Shown: in pieces, positions 1 through 12,112 of the stretch
Layout of the letters: the number at the start of each line of letters is the position of its first letter
How positions within the stretch are numbered: position 1 is the first letter of the stretch
From: Helichrysum umbraculigerum
Lineage: Eukaryota > Streptophyta > Magnoliopsida > Asterales > Asteraceae
DNA length: 64,000 nucleotides
Reading direction: 5' to 3'
NCBI GenBank assembly: GCA_949592205.1
Contig: CATIUR010000003.1
Coordinates: forward strand, 80,938,501 to 81,002,500
Notes under the pieces: generated by a model
The model's database searches: none
What the model was told of the DNA's origin: nothing
Seen by the model: the letters and a program-made list of their open reading frames with translations, nothing else
Made by a program: the position numbers and the translations under genes

Positions 1-1754
<1,754 letters not shown>

Positions 1755-2192
1755 CAACCTAACGAAGTCAAATCTTTCAAATATGCTAAATACGTTAGGA
1801 GACTTATGTCGAACAGAGATAAGGTACCCGAAGTGCCTAATCTCCCGCTGAATGCCAAATGTTCAGCCATCCTTCAAAATCGTCTACCGGAAAAACTAGG
1901 AGATACCGGACGTTTTACCCTTCCTTGCTCTATCAACGAATCTGGCGATATTCGTTCTCTAGCCGATCTAGGAGCAAGTATTAACCTTATGCCATATTCA
2001 CTCTATAAAAGATTAGAATTAGGAGACTTAAAACCCACTAAAATGAGTGTCCAGTTAGCAGACCAATCCATTAGATACCCTAAGGGAATAGCTGCGAACA
2101 TCATGGTTAAAGTCGACAAGTTCTTTTTTCCAACTGACTTTGTGGTAATGGATATTCAGGAAGATATAAACATCCCTATAATCCTAGGTAGG
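1755..2192 (+). pseudogene. E0 Gag C-terminus and aspartic protease, N-terminal part
   Basis: The frame carries the Gag-protease junction typical of Athila elements, with KCSAILQNRLPEKLGDTGRF, then the protease active-site region DLGASINLMPYSLY. Here D-L-G-A replaces the usual D-S/T-G, as in other Athila proteases I know. It ends in NIPIILGR at the E1 insertion point, and the same frame resumes at 34257 with RPFMNTARAVID. The left end is cut by the LTR at 1-1754. The protease would process the Gag polyprotein in virus-like particles. Similar residues occur in the E1 protease (10855-11322), which supports the assignment. Confidence 0.85.
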
Positions 2193-3907
2193 TGATGGGC
2201 GCCTAGAGGTCGGTCGCGATTCAACTTGCATCATTGCTGGCCTTCCTCCGGGCGCGACCACCAGTGGGTTTTATAATTTGTAAATGCGGGGCCTAAGTAT
2301 ACTTAAAACTATGGGGTACAGTAGTAAGTATGACCTAGGGTCGTTCTTCAAACTACAACGGGCATAGGATCTAGGTCTTTTGATTATCTTTTGTAATTTA
2401 GCTGGTTTATCAAAAAGTTGATAGGGGTTTTGTTTCTTTTCTGTTATAACTCACTAATTTAAAACTAAACTAAACTAAGGATAGATGGTGGAGGTGAGGT
2501 AGCTACGAGAACAGCAGATTAAAACGAGTGTCTACTATGATAATTATATATGCCATTTTAGGGGTAGTTATTTTAGTTAAGGTATTAGCTATGATGACGA
2601 AGTCAGGAATTAACAAACGTACTTGGAACAATCAATGACAACAAAGTACTCTACCTACAGCCTTTCCTTAGCTCCCACGTATTTTTCCAACGCTTATACC
2701 AGTATTTAGCTGTTTTACGGTATTTCCGTTGCAACATTAAAAGGTCCTTGTTATCTATCCTAAGTTATATGTCCTAATGAGCCATAACTACTAGCCTATT
2801 ACATATCTAACGTAGAGTTGTCCACAATCAGATAAATAACATGTCACGAAGATAGCAACTATAGAATGTAAACTACACCGGAAGTTCTCCCAAATGTAGC
2901 AACCAATTTAACCAACAACCATCCTCGAGTCCTGTTCCTCAATCTAGGACATCCTAGATATCCGAATCATGGCATGAATTGTTGAATAAACAAAAACATG
3001 AACAGGGGTTTCCTACCGGAACAAGTTGGGATGGTCTGGTCTAACGGCTGATTAAATTGTTCATCATTATTTCATATAAATCATCATAACTATTCTACGC
3101 ATGTTAAACTGATGTTTGCAATTAATTTATATTCAAAAACCTAATCATATATCCAACAGCACAAGTGAAACTAGCATGCAAACCCTAAAGCAACAATCAA
3201 ACAAGAACATGCGACAGAGCAGCATACAAGGATCAGTTGAATTTGTGCAGAGTAACTGGATAATTGGTTAAGTCACACATGAAAGTTCTCTCTAAAACAT
3301 GCGTTATATAAATTGAAGCTAATCTAACTCTAATCCTACGCTCCGTGTCTCCCTCCGGTGTATTTCAACCAGGAGAACACCGGCCATGTCGAGTTCAACG
3401 ATTATCAGACACAGAATAATAAGCGGCGTACCACCAGTCTAGTACCAGCAGTAAGTCACAAACCACAGCATAAGTTGGATAGATAAACATTGGAGACTCA
3501 ATTCATAGATTCAAATATATAATAACAACATACAGATAGAGTAATGGCATGATTAAAGTATAACTACCCTAGCATAACGACTATCATAGCATAAACAGAT
3601 TTGTTTAGCTAAGCATGGCAATAATTCTAGCAAGAATTTCCAAATAATCATGGCAGTAGCACAACATTATTAAAAATAACAAGATAGAGATTATAATAAA
3701 ACCTGACAAAGCGTTATTACAAATCTTGCGCAATCGCAGTCTCGGAGCACCTCTATTACAAAGCTCGTAAGCTTGTTCCTAACTACCTACTATTTCTCCT
3801 CTAACTCCTAAGAGTAGTGCTAGAGAGAGAAAGTTACTAACTATTCTAGTGAGAGAAAGAAGTGAGAAAATGTGATGAGATGATGAAAATGAGGAGGTGA
3901 TGGTGTG

Positions 3908-3915
3908 TATTTATA
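3908..3915 (-). promoter_or_regulatory. LTR TATA box (E1 3' LTR)
   Basis: Minus-strand TATAAATA sits in the context CCTATAAATACACACC and is followed by a CT-rich leader. The same box is in the 5' LTR near 33608-33615. It is the likely start of E1 genomic RNA (inferred). Confidence 0.6.
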
Positions 3916-4000
3916 GGCATGGCTCAACCGTATTCCTCAACCATATTCCCACCTCAAAATTCTCAACCGTATCAAAATTTGATCTTGTACGGGCAAAACA

Positions 4001-4194
4001 CACGATACGGGCGAATTTGGCCGTATACGGGAGAGATTGGCCGTATCGGGGGAGGGACTCAACCGTATACGGGTAAGACAGGCCGTATACGGCTAAGCCT
4101 TGGCCGTATACGGCTGGACAAGGGCGTATACGGCCTTGTCTTGGCCGTATACGGCTGAGCTTGGCCGTATCCCGCTTGGCTCTCCCGTATTGTG
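4001..4194. repeat. Phased array of the palindrome CCGTATACGG
   Basis: The 10-bp perfect palindrome CCGTATACGG or a close variant begins at 4021, 4041, 4063, 4083, 4104, 4124, 4145, 4165 and 4185, with a degenerate unit near 4001. Spacings are 20, 22, 20, 21, 20, 21, 20 and 20 bp, so all sites face the same side of the helix. The array ends about 90 bp upstream of the LTR TATA box in the element's sense. The 5' LTR has the same array at 33720-33893 with identical spacing but more C-to-T and G-to-A changes. Confidence 0.9.
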
Positions 4195-4555
4195 GTCCGT
4201 CGGTTGCTTGGGATCTTCGTTCGGGCGTAACTTTTGACTCGGGTGTCCGTTTTCAGCATTCTTTATATCCACGCGATCGTAATTTTCTAACGAAGAAAAT
4301 GACATAAGTTAGAGGTCATAATTGCAATTTGAACTCAAAAAGTGCTTAAAAGCGTGAACGAGAGTGCTTATGATCGTATTCGTTACATTTATCGTGTTTT
4401 TCGACCATTTAAGATGATTTTTGAAATGTTGTCTATAATTTAGCCCTCATGATGAGTTTTGATAATAAAGTGTTGATTTCGGATATATTCATCATGATTT
4501 GGGCTAAAAAGGTGAGAAAGTGACACATAAAAACTTGACTTTTTACGTGTCATCA

Positions 4556-4593
4556 AATATCCCACACTTAGACTTTTGCTTGTCCTCAAGCAA
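4556..4593 (-). promoter_or_regulatory. E1 terminal hairpin and polypurine tract
   Basis: Minus-strand TTGCTTGAGGACAAGCAA (4593-4576) forms a 7-bp stem with loop AGGA. It is followed by CTAAGTGTGGGAT (4571-4559) and then the LTR. Purine-rich AAGTGTGGGA is the likely plus-strand primer. The same pair of motifs precedes the 3' LTRs of E2 (29190-29224) and E0 (40526-40560). Confidence 0.75.
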
Positions 4594-5609
4594 ACTTCAA
4601 TCTTACCAGCCAAAACCTTCTGAATTTCAAACTTTTTACACCTCAAAGAAGAAGTCATACAGATTGAAAACAAGTATTTTGCCAATTAGATAAAGAAAAG
4701 ATGTTCACATGAAGCATCCAAAGATTTTTAAGATTATTCACTTAGGCAAACTTTCAATTCTCGGGATGTGGAATATACACGACTGGGCGATCTCACTGGT
4801 GATCACTCAATTCACTCAAGTGTATCGGGTTTCCTATTATCCTAAGCCAAATGAAAAATCGCTCAAATACCTGTCATGCAACATTCATCGTCATAGGCTT
4901 GCCCAAGGATCGTATCTCCACCACTTAGACGGGGACGGCACTAATTATCCCAGGACATTCAAGTGGGTTGTAATGTGGTGAGGGTTTAAAGGGTATGAAT
5001 AAAGTTAAAAGGGTATGAATAAAGTTAAAAGGGTTTAAGGGTTTTTACTTATCTTAGGACCTTTAAAAACTTCATGAAAAACTCTATTTAGATATACTTT
5101 TTAATGAAAATGGAAACGGATAACTATAAGGGAAGAAGATAGCTATTTATATCTTCTATCTTTTTGAAAACACACGAAGATTTTACTTTTCAGAGTAGGA
5201 GTTTTCGGGAGATTTCAGCACTTAGCTTTATTCTATTTTTGGCTTAGAATTTCTTGGCCAGGGATTTTTTTTCTTTTTATTTTCTTTTGCCCTGTAGACA
5301 TCCTTTCTTTCTTTCATCTTTTTTGTTTTTCCAGCCTTTTCACTTTCGAATTTTACTTGGTGTCAATTTTTCACACCACAAGGCTCTCTTTTGAATATAA
5401 ATAATGTAAACGCACACGGGTAGCTTTGAGTAAACATGAATTTTTGTGATTTGGGGTAGAAACAAAAAGCATACCTAATTAGCTTTTTTCAAAAAGATTT
5501 TAAAAATTCTTAGATAAGCTTCTGGTAGGTATAGGGGTAAGTGGGTTTAAAATATGGGTTGAAAGAAATGAAAATGTTAAGGCTCATCAGGGTTTTCTAG
5601 GCGGATCAT

Positions 5610-5831
5610 CAACACTGAAAGTGAGTGTTGGAAGGGTTTTGGGCTTGAAAGAGATATGTTGAAATGGGGTTTAATCCTAGGGAATGTCAAGGTCCTCTAA
5701 TTGCACCTATGTCACGTATGACACCCGTCAATGTGATCTCGACACGTATACCCGGGGCAAGTTCTAATTCAGAAATGCGTGCACCGGTCACACACAACAA
5801 ACGAACAGTGAAGCATTTAAAATGAATGCTT
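5610..5831 (-). other. E1 hairpin 1, conserved block A and hairpin 2
   Basis: Hairpin 1 pairs AAGCATT (5811-5817) with AATGCTT (5825-5831) around a 7-nt loop. Block A (5702-5795) contains, in sense, GAATTAGAACTTGC and TCGAGATCACATTGACGG. Hairpin 2 pairs CAACACT (5610-5616) with AGTGTTG (5624-5630), again around 7 nt. Equivalent blocks lie at 36844-36977 (E0), 28298-28426 (E2) and 59823-60164 (C1). Confidence 0.75.
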
Positions 5832-6519
5832 ATAAGGCTCAAAATTCCTCACCGCAAAAATGGGTTATATGTCTCCAGTCGAGCGATGCCCCTCTTAGAT
5901 CCTCATCTTAAATTGTTTGGAATCCGACATGATACGACCTCTTTTTACCAACTTTTGAATACTTGTAAAAAAAAATTTGTACTCTTTCTTACAATTGTGA
6001 CTCAAAAATTTAAAATTTTTGAAAATTTTGGCAAAAGTAAGGATTGTAAATTATTTCGAGGACATGCATATTTCTAAATCAACTTACGAATACCTAGACG
6101 AGAGATATACTGCTATCCCACACTTAAAAATAAACATTGTCCCCAATGTTTATGCACTAAGCAGGGAAAATCCCACACTTAGGGTTTTGTTTTAGAAAAA
6201 ATGTTAATTTAAAAGTTTTAAGTACAGAGGATCCCACACTTAGAGATTTAAGTGGGCATAAGCATATCTAAGTTACGTCGAAACTAGAAGAGTTTAGGAG
6301 AGGTACTTCCCTACGGTTGGTGAGCACTGGATTCGGGACCAGATTCGTGAAGGATTGGTGCTAGTGATCTGCTAGATTTGTGGACCAGTCTCTAATTAAA
6401 GCTCATCCATTCCTTACAAAGCTAAGTTCTGCAATACCATAAACACAGTCATAATCACCAGTCCAACATTTCAACATCACAAAAGTTAAACGTAAATAAA
6501 AGGCATAAAGTAAAATAAA

Positions 6520-7012
6520 CTAAAAGTCGTCTAGCAAATCATCCATGTCTGGGTCAAATACTGCAAGTGCGTCACTGTCTGGAACTGAAGTAGGTGACGT
6601 GGCAACAATGGGACCAGGCATGAAGGGTGCAACAGGAAGATCAGGAGCTATCTCAGCATCAGCAGCAGGAAGAATGGGCTCTGAAGTCGGGGCAGCTGGG
6701 AAGAATGACCATGGCAGGAGAGGTGGTCTCGGACCTTGACCAAGTCTGAAAGACTGGTCAGGAAGTCTCGGAAGTCCAACCCTCTCTCTGATGTCAGAGT
6801 GAGAGTCATGCTGGATGGAGAGCTCTCGCAGAATCGCCTAGGTCACAGCTCGATCTGCTGTAGTGATCCCGTAGTCAAAGACTGGAGTGCTCGTCACATC
6901 TGTCACATGCTCCTCTGGTACAGTGGTCGACTTCTTCTTTCCTCTTCGGTTTCTCTTCATCTTCTGTCGTTGAGCAGCAGTATGTCCTGAGATCTCAGTT
7001 GAAGCGTCTATC
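6520..7012 (-). pseudogene. Proline-rich exon downstream of E1 pol, one in-frame stop
   Basis: A 163-codon minus-strand frame runs from a candidate splice acceptor (7013) to TAG at 6520-6522, interrupted once by TAG at 6838-6840. It starts with a basic segment (QRQKMKRNRRGKKK), a possible nuclear signal. A Pro/Ala-rich stretch follows, then an acidic end (DPDMDDLLDDF). I do not recognise a family. Its place after integrase is where Athila elements carry an envelope-like or extra ORF. Joining through the candidate intron would add it in frame to the integrase end. Overlapping plus-strand frames (6545-6739, 6736-6990) are antisense shadows. Confidence 0.55.
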
Positions 7013-7341
7013 CTGAAACATAAAGAAAAACAGGTAATGCTAAGGCTTATATGGTTATACAAATGCAGCAAAATCAGACGACTTTTAAAAAGATTTTTAT
7101 AAAGGTTAGAGTCATCTGAATAGTTGCATTTGTATAAGTCAAATAAAACTTATCTTCGATGTATATGTAAGAGTGTGATGCTGTCGGGTATCTAGCTTAT
7201 CCTGCATTTATTAGTCCAGTGATGATAATACTAAGTAAAAATAAACTAAGAAATAAAATTAAAGCTGAAATAAAGATAAGCAATGGGGTGCCTCCCAAGA
7301 GCGCTTGTTTAACGAGTCGTTAGCTTGACTCTTTTACTTAC
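7013..7341 (-). other. Candidate intron spanning the E1 pol stop codon
   Basis: A donor-like GTAAGT begins at 7341 and overlaps the integrase stop TAA (7338-7340). An acceptor TTCTTTATGTTTCAG ends at 7013. The 329-nt intron would keep frame (AA from 7343-7342 plus G at 7012) and fuse integrase to the downstream exon. This is inferred from consensus only. Confidence 0.45.
7285..7331 (-). repeat. Post-pol hairpin motif
   Basis: In sense it is a small GAGTC/GACTC stem followed by GCGCTCTTGGGAGGCACCCC. Athila-type elements carry this kind of sequence just after pol. E0 has it twice in tandem (35706-35815) directly after its own last ORF. Confidence 0.65.
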
Positions 7342-8430
7342 TTTGTCGGCTCAAGGTGGTTCAAAGATATAGACTTCCCCAAGTGCTTTAAGCGGTGACC
7401 ATTGACTTTTAAATTACCGTCCGGTGCCTCTAGTTCGACTGCTCCGAAGGTAAAGACCTTTGATACAACGAATGGTCCACTCCACCTTGATCTGAATTTG
7501 CCTGAAAATTTTTTGAAGCGCGAATTGTAGAGAAGAACTTTATCTCCAGGTTTGAACTTAGAATACTTCATTTTGGCATCGTGAATATTCTTGGTTCGCT
7601 CCTTGAAATGTAGAGAACTATCATAGGCTTGGTCTCTCAATTCGGCTAGTTCGTTCAGCTGCATCTTGCGATGTAATCCTATTGTGGAAGGATTTAGATT
7701 ACAGTTTCTCAGCGACCAGTATGCCTTGTATTCCAACTCTATCGGTAGATGACACGCTTTTCCATAGACTAGTCTGTAAGGCGTGGTTCCTAATGGTGTC
7801 TTATATGCAGCTCTGAACGCCCACATAGCATCGTCTAATTTGTCGGCCCATCTTTCCCTATGATTCACCACGGTTCGTTCTAAGATCCTTTTGAGCGCTC
7901 TGTTCGTCACTTCGGCTTGCCCATTCGTCTGCGGGTGATATGCCGTAGAGGTCTTATGGGTGACACCATAATATTGTAATGTCCTCATAAACTGAGCATT
8001 ACAAAAGTGCGTACCCCGATCACTGATGATCGCCTTTCAAGTTTCGAAACGAGAAAAGAGTTGCTTAAGGAACTTGGTCACTACTCGTGAGTCATGTGTA
8101 GGAAATGCTTGTGCCTAGGCCCATCTGGATACATAGTCGACAGCTACCAGAATGTATTCTTTTCCGAAGGACTTTGGGAATGGTCCCATGAAATCCAACC
8201 CCCTTATATCGAAGATCTCGCAGGCCTTGATGTTAGTAAGTGGCATTTCACTTCTCTGTGAGATACTTCCAAACCTTTGGCAAGCATCACAACGTTTTAC
8301 CAAGTCGTGAGCATCTCTGAAAATGGTCGGCCAGTAGAAGCCGAAATCGTATACCTTCCTTGGAGTCATATTTTCTCCATGATGTCCTCCAGTAGGTCCA
8401 TGATGACTCTGGTGGAGAATGTTCCTTGCT
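7338..8430 (-). pseudogene. E1 integrase
   Basis: The frame starts with an HHCC zinc-binding domain (QSHHGPTGGHHG, then CDACQRFG). The DDE core follows: first Asp in LDFMGPF, second in SDRGTHF, Glu in NGQAEVTNRALKRIL. It ends with a C-terminal DNA-binding region (KPGDKVLLYNSRFKKFSGKF, SGPFVVSKV). Two in-frame stops (TAG at 8115-8117 and a TGA a little downstream) lie between the first and second Asp. It would insert the element cDNA into chromosomes. Residues are of the Athila type rather than the chromovirus type, and no chromodomain follows. The reading frame is the same as for RNase H upstream. Confidence 0.9.
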
Positions 8431-9840
8431 TCCCTCTCGTCTGCGCATCTTCTGATGATTTGGTCCGGACATACTTTGAATAAGTATGGATCGTCCCAAT
8501 AGTAGTTTTTAACGTCTCTGAAGAATTTGCGTTTTCTAGAGGTAGGCATTCCTTTTGGCACAATTCCTCCAACCAGATAATTAGCGTAGTCTGCGTACCA
8601 AGGGTCATGGTTGAATTGTGAACCCTTTTGGTGGCCTCCGATGTTCATGAGTTGTTCTTCAGGAAACTGATCTTGAATTTTTTTTTCATTAAGCTTTTCC
8701 ATCGATGGGTTTTCCAATCGACTGAGATGATCTGTTGCGACATTTCCTGCTCCTTTCTTATCCCTGATTTCTATGTCAAATTCTTGGAGAGGCAGAATCC
8801 ATCGAAGTAGTCTTGGTTTAGCGTCTTGCTTTTTGAAAAGATACTTCCAGGCTGAGTGATCTGTATAGACAATAGTTTTGGACAATATTAAGTAAGAACA
8901 AAATTTATCAAAAGCAAATACTACCGCAAGCAGCTCTTTTTCTGTAGTAGTGTAATTCTCTTGAGCATCGGTGAGTGTTTTGCTGACGTAGTATATCGGC
9001 TGAAAATGATTATCCTTCATTTGCCCTAAAACAGCTCCAACAGCAAAGTCACTGGCGTCACACATGATCTCAAATGGGAGATTCCAGTCAGGAGCAACCA
9101 TGATCGGTGCATGTGTGAGCTGATCCTTCAGAATGTTGAAAGCTTTCAGGCAGTCATCTGAAAAGACAAACGGAGTGACCTTCTCGAGAAGGTGCATCAT
9201 AGGTCAAGAAATTTTAGAGAAATCTTTAATGAAGCGACGGTAGAATCCGGCGTGACCTAGAAAACTGTGAATGGCTTTAACAGAAGTAGGTGGCGGAAGT
9301 TTGGCAATGGTCTCAACTTTAGCTTTGTCAACTTCTATTCCAGACTTTGATATTCGGTGTCCAAGAACTATTCCTTCCTTCACCATAAAGTGGCACTTCT
9401 CCCAGTTTAAGACAAGATTTAATTCTTCGCATCGATCTAACATTCGTTCGAGGTTGGAAAGACAAGAAGTGAAGGAGTCTCCAAAGACTGAGAAGTCGTC
9501 CATGAATACTTCCATGCACTGTTCAATCATATCGTGGAATATCGCCACCATACACCTTTGGAATGTAGCAGGTGCATTGCATAGCCTGAAAGGCATGCGT
9601 CGGTAAGCGAATGTTCCGTAAGCACATGTGAAAGTCGTCTTTTCCTGGTCCTTAGGATCGAGAGGAATCTGAAAATAGCCAGAGAAACCATCAAGGAAAC
9701 AGTAGAATTTGTTCCCAGATAATCTCTCTAACATTTGATCGATGAATGGTAGAGGGAAATGATCTTTTCGAGTGGCTTCGTTTAGCTTTCGATAGTCGAT
9801 GCATACCCTCCAACCGGTGACGGTACGTGTTGGGGACAAC
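8431..9840 (-). pseudogene. E1 reverse transcriptase and RNase H
   Basis: RT motifs in order are WRVCIDYRKLN, FLDGFSGYFQI, the catalytic VFMDDFSVFG (F-M-D-D) and the thumb-side SFLGHAGFYRRFIKDFSKI. RNase H follows, with MCDASDFAVGAVL, TEKELLAVV and YTDHSAWKYL. A TGA at 9204-9206 separates the two. The usual MPFGLCNAPATF motif reads MPFRLCNAPATF, a Gly-to-Arg change likely to harm activity. Upstream, around 9840-9882, the frame is broken and appears to have lost a short piece. The domain would copy element RNA into cDNA in virus-like particles. The lineage is Athila. Confidence 0.92.
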
Positions 9841-10854
9841 CTGAACTTGGCTGACCCATGGGTAATCTGAAATAGGATAGATCTAGCCAGCATCCAAGAG
9901 TTTGATAACCTCCTTCTTGACCACATCTTGAATCTCCGAGTTGACTATCCTCTGTCTCTGTATAGAAGGTTTGAAGTCGTTTTCCATTAGTATCTTGTGC
10001 GTACAGTAGTTCGGACTGATCCCTTGGATATCAAAGATTTTCCATGCAATCACCTTCTTATGTGACTTCAATACTTGGATGAGTTTTGCTTTCTCTTCGG
10101 GTGCAAGACCTTTTGCAATTATAACAGGTAGGTGCGAGGTTCCTTCAAGAAATACATACTCCAGATGAGAGGGTAGTTCCTTCAGCTCCAATTCTGGTGG
10201 TTCTTCAGTGGAAGGCTTCATTCGAGTTATCTCGTCTCTTGGTAACTCATCGTACTCCGTCTGGAACTCTGGTTTGCTCGGAGATGAGTCGGCTGCAGTG
10301 CCTGATGCTATTTCTACTAATTTTGTCTCGTTAGAGAGTGCGTTCTTCTTCAGTTCGTATTTACTTGTTGATGATGAGGAGGTTGCATTATCTTTAGTAA
10401 AGATGATATTGTTGTTGTCGGTGAATGCAAACCTCTGAAATTGAGCCGTTGAAGACGTACTTATGGTGATTTCTGGATTTTGTGGCGCACAACCTTCATA
10501 TAGTTGCGGCATAGTTAAGATTTTTGATTCCATCTCCTCAAAAGATTTGAGAATTTCAGCTACTGATAGAGATGAATCAGTTTGACCCCTTTGAAATATT
10601 GGTAGAGGAATGCCTTCGCCTAAGGGAATAGCAACAAAGGAGTTGTTCGTGAAAGTGCTGATAGGCGGTGCAAGAGGATACTTCGTTTCAGATAAAGGAA
10701 ATAGTAGCTCCTTAGAGTGTGCTGGTTCGTCAGAGATAGCTGAGTAGAGTCCGACATCGTCCTGGCATAGTCTCCTCGTAGTGATGACTGTGTTGGGAAG
10801 AAGGTCAAGATTGCTAACTGCTAGAATCTCCTCCAAATGCTCGTCATATATTTG
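9841..10854 (-). pseudogene. E1 protease-RT linker and RT N-terminus
   Basis: This open frame (10836-9883) follows the protease after a TAG at 10855-10857. It has an acidic, Ser/Thr-rich linker with no recognised domain, then SHLEYVFLEGTSHLPVIIAK, a segment typical of the region before Athila RT, and ends with VVKKEVIKLLDAG at TAG 9883-9885. Between this point and the RT palm motif the frame shifts and some conserved residues are missing. Plus-strand frames over this stretch (10208-10438, 10781-11200) are shadows. Confidence 0.75.
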
Positions 10855-11322
10855 CTACATGGAATCCACAAGACCAAGATCTTCTCCCACAGGTTGTTTC
10901 ATCAGTTTATCGACATTAAAGGTGACTTCCTCCGCTTTGACCCTCAGTTTTAAAGATTTTTCATTTACGTCAATAACAGCCTTGGCTGTGTTTAGGAAAG
11001 GTCTGCCAAGGATGAGGGGAACATGGGCGTCTTCCTCAATATCCATAATGACAAAGTCAACTGGGAAGATGAATTTACCTACTCTAACCATAATATCTTC
11101 AGCAATCCCCCGAGGGAGTTTAAGTGATCTATCGGCTAATTGGATGGTCATTCGAGTGGGCAGCAGTTCTCCTAATCCTAGTTTCTTATATAATGAGTAA
11201 GGCATAAGGTTGATACTAGCACCTAGGTCAGCTAAGGCATTACTAACTTGGATATTTTGAAGGTAACAAGGAATACTGAAACGGCCAGTATCTCCTAGTT
11301 TTGGTGGAAGACCATGTAACAT
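10855..11322 (-). pseudogene. E1 aspartic protease
   Basis: It contains LPPKLGDTGRFSIPC, the active-site segment DLGASINLMPYSLYKK, and the flap/C-terminal region VPLILGRPFLNTAKAVIDV. Residues match the E0 protease almost position for position, which confirms that E0 and E1 are relatives. The frame ends with TAG at 10855. Upstream a TAA and a frameshift separate it from Gag (11323-11450). Confidence 0.9.
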
Positions 11323-12035
11323 GATTGCAGAGCATTCAGCATCTAAGGGTATGTTAACTATTTGCCTTAATTATTTCTTATTTGAAAGAAGTTCTTTGAA
11401 GAATTTTGCACAACTCGGCATTTCTACTAAAACATCTAATAATCTAACGTTTAAGTTAGGCTTTTAAACATCTCAAGATATTTCCCAAACTGTGGTTCCT
11501 GCTTCTCCTTCTTAAGTATACTAGGGAATGGAATTCGAGTACGTGGAATGATTCCTGGAGTTTGAGAAGGTACTGGATCTGGTGTAGTGACAGGGGTGTC
11601 ACTAGGTGCTGGATCAGTAGAAGTGGAAGGTTTATTTGAAGAATTATCTGAGGTTTGTTCAACTCTGGTTTCTTTACCTCCTCTGGTAACGACTAAGACA
11701 GTGTTACTAATACCGATTCTTCCTTGACTATCCTCAACTTTTGAAAATAATTGTTTAAAACTAACTTCTATGTTTTTGATTAAATCTTCAGAAATTCTAA
11801 GTAAAGCATCAATTTTATCTTGAAAAGCTATTACTTGTCTATTTATGTTATTTTGTTCAACCATAAAGTTAATCAAAGTTTTGTTGTAGTGTTGTTGAGA
11901 GTCAAGAGAGGAATTGGATAGAGTGGATGGTGAAGTAGAAAGAGGTTGAATAGGAGGGGTTTTGATTTGCCACGGAACAGAAGATTTGGAATGAAAATTT
12001 GGTTTAGGGCTTTTAAAAGTTGATCCAAACTCCAT
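11323..12035 (-). pseudogene. E1 Gag remnant (C-terminal part only)
   Basis: ATG at 12035 opens a 194-codon frame ending at 11451; its continuation toward the protease (11450-11323) lies in another frame and has a TAA. It has a Ser/Pro-rich N-terminus, a helix-forming stretch (about residues 58-100) and a Thr/Pro-rich tract, like the post-zinc-finger part of Athila Gag. The main Gag capsid domain and CCHC zinc knuckle are absent. Only about 190 nt of leader separate the ATG from the 5' LTR once E2 is removed, so the N-terminal half has been lost or was never present. An acceptor-like TTTCCTTTTCAG lies just upstream at 12110-12096. Confidence 0.7.
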
Positions 12036-12112
12036 GTTATGCTAATGGAAGTTTGGGTTTTGGTGAAAAATAGAGTTTTGGAAAGGAAAGGGTACTGAAA
12101 AGGAAATAACGG

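Larger units (their letters stand above)
2193..4555 (-). repeat. E1 3' LTR
   Basis: This 2363-bp copy is repeated at 31888-34254 with scattered substitutions. It starts TGATGGGCGCC and ends TTTTTACGTGTCATCA on the plus strand, giving TG...CA ends. Read in the element's sense it holds a palindrome array (4194-4001), then a TATA box (3915-3908), then a long AT-rich downstream part. Weak reading frames inside it (such as 3919-4158) are by-products of the palindrome repeats. Confidence 0.93.
4556..6519 (-). other. E1 3' untranslated region with conserved motifs
   Basis: No reading frame here looks like a real gene. Reading on the minus strand from 6519 to 4556 it holds three copies of CTAAGTGTGGGAT-like motif (6243-6231, 6182-6170, 6127-6115), an AAACATT/AATGTTT hairpin (6132-6151), hairpin 1 (5831-5811), block A (5795-5702), hairpin 2 (5630-5610), block B (4948-4780), and finally the hairpin and polypurine-like motif beside the 3' LTR. 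The same order is seen in E0 and, mostly, in E2 and the copia element C1. Confidence 0.8.

Noticed and set aside
3919..4158. Frames rich in Gly-Arg-Ile repeats in the E1 LTRs
   Set aside because: They are produced by the 20-bp palindrome units and shift with LTR decay.
4001..4194. CRISPR-like or satellite array
   Set aside because: The 20-21 bp units are inside an LTR and only the palindrome is conserved.
6545..6990. Plus-strand reading frames
   Set aside because: They are antisense to the proline-rich E1 exon, whose amino-acid pattern and acceptor make the minus strand the better reading.
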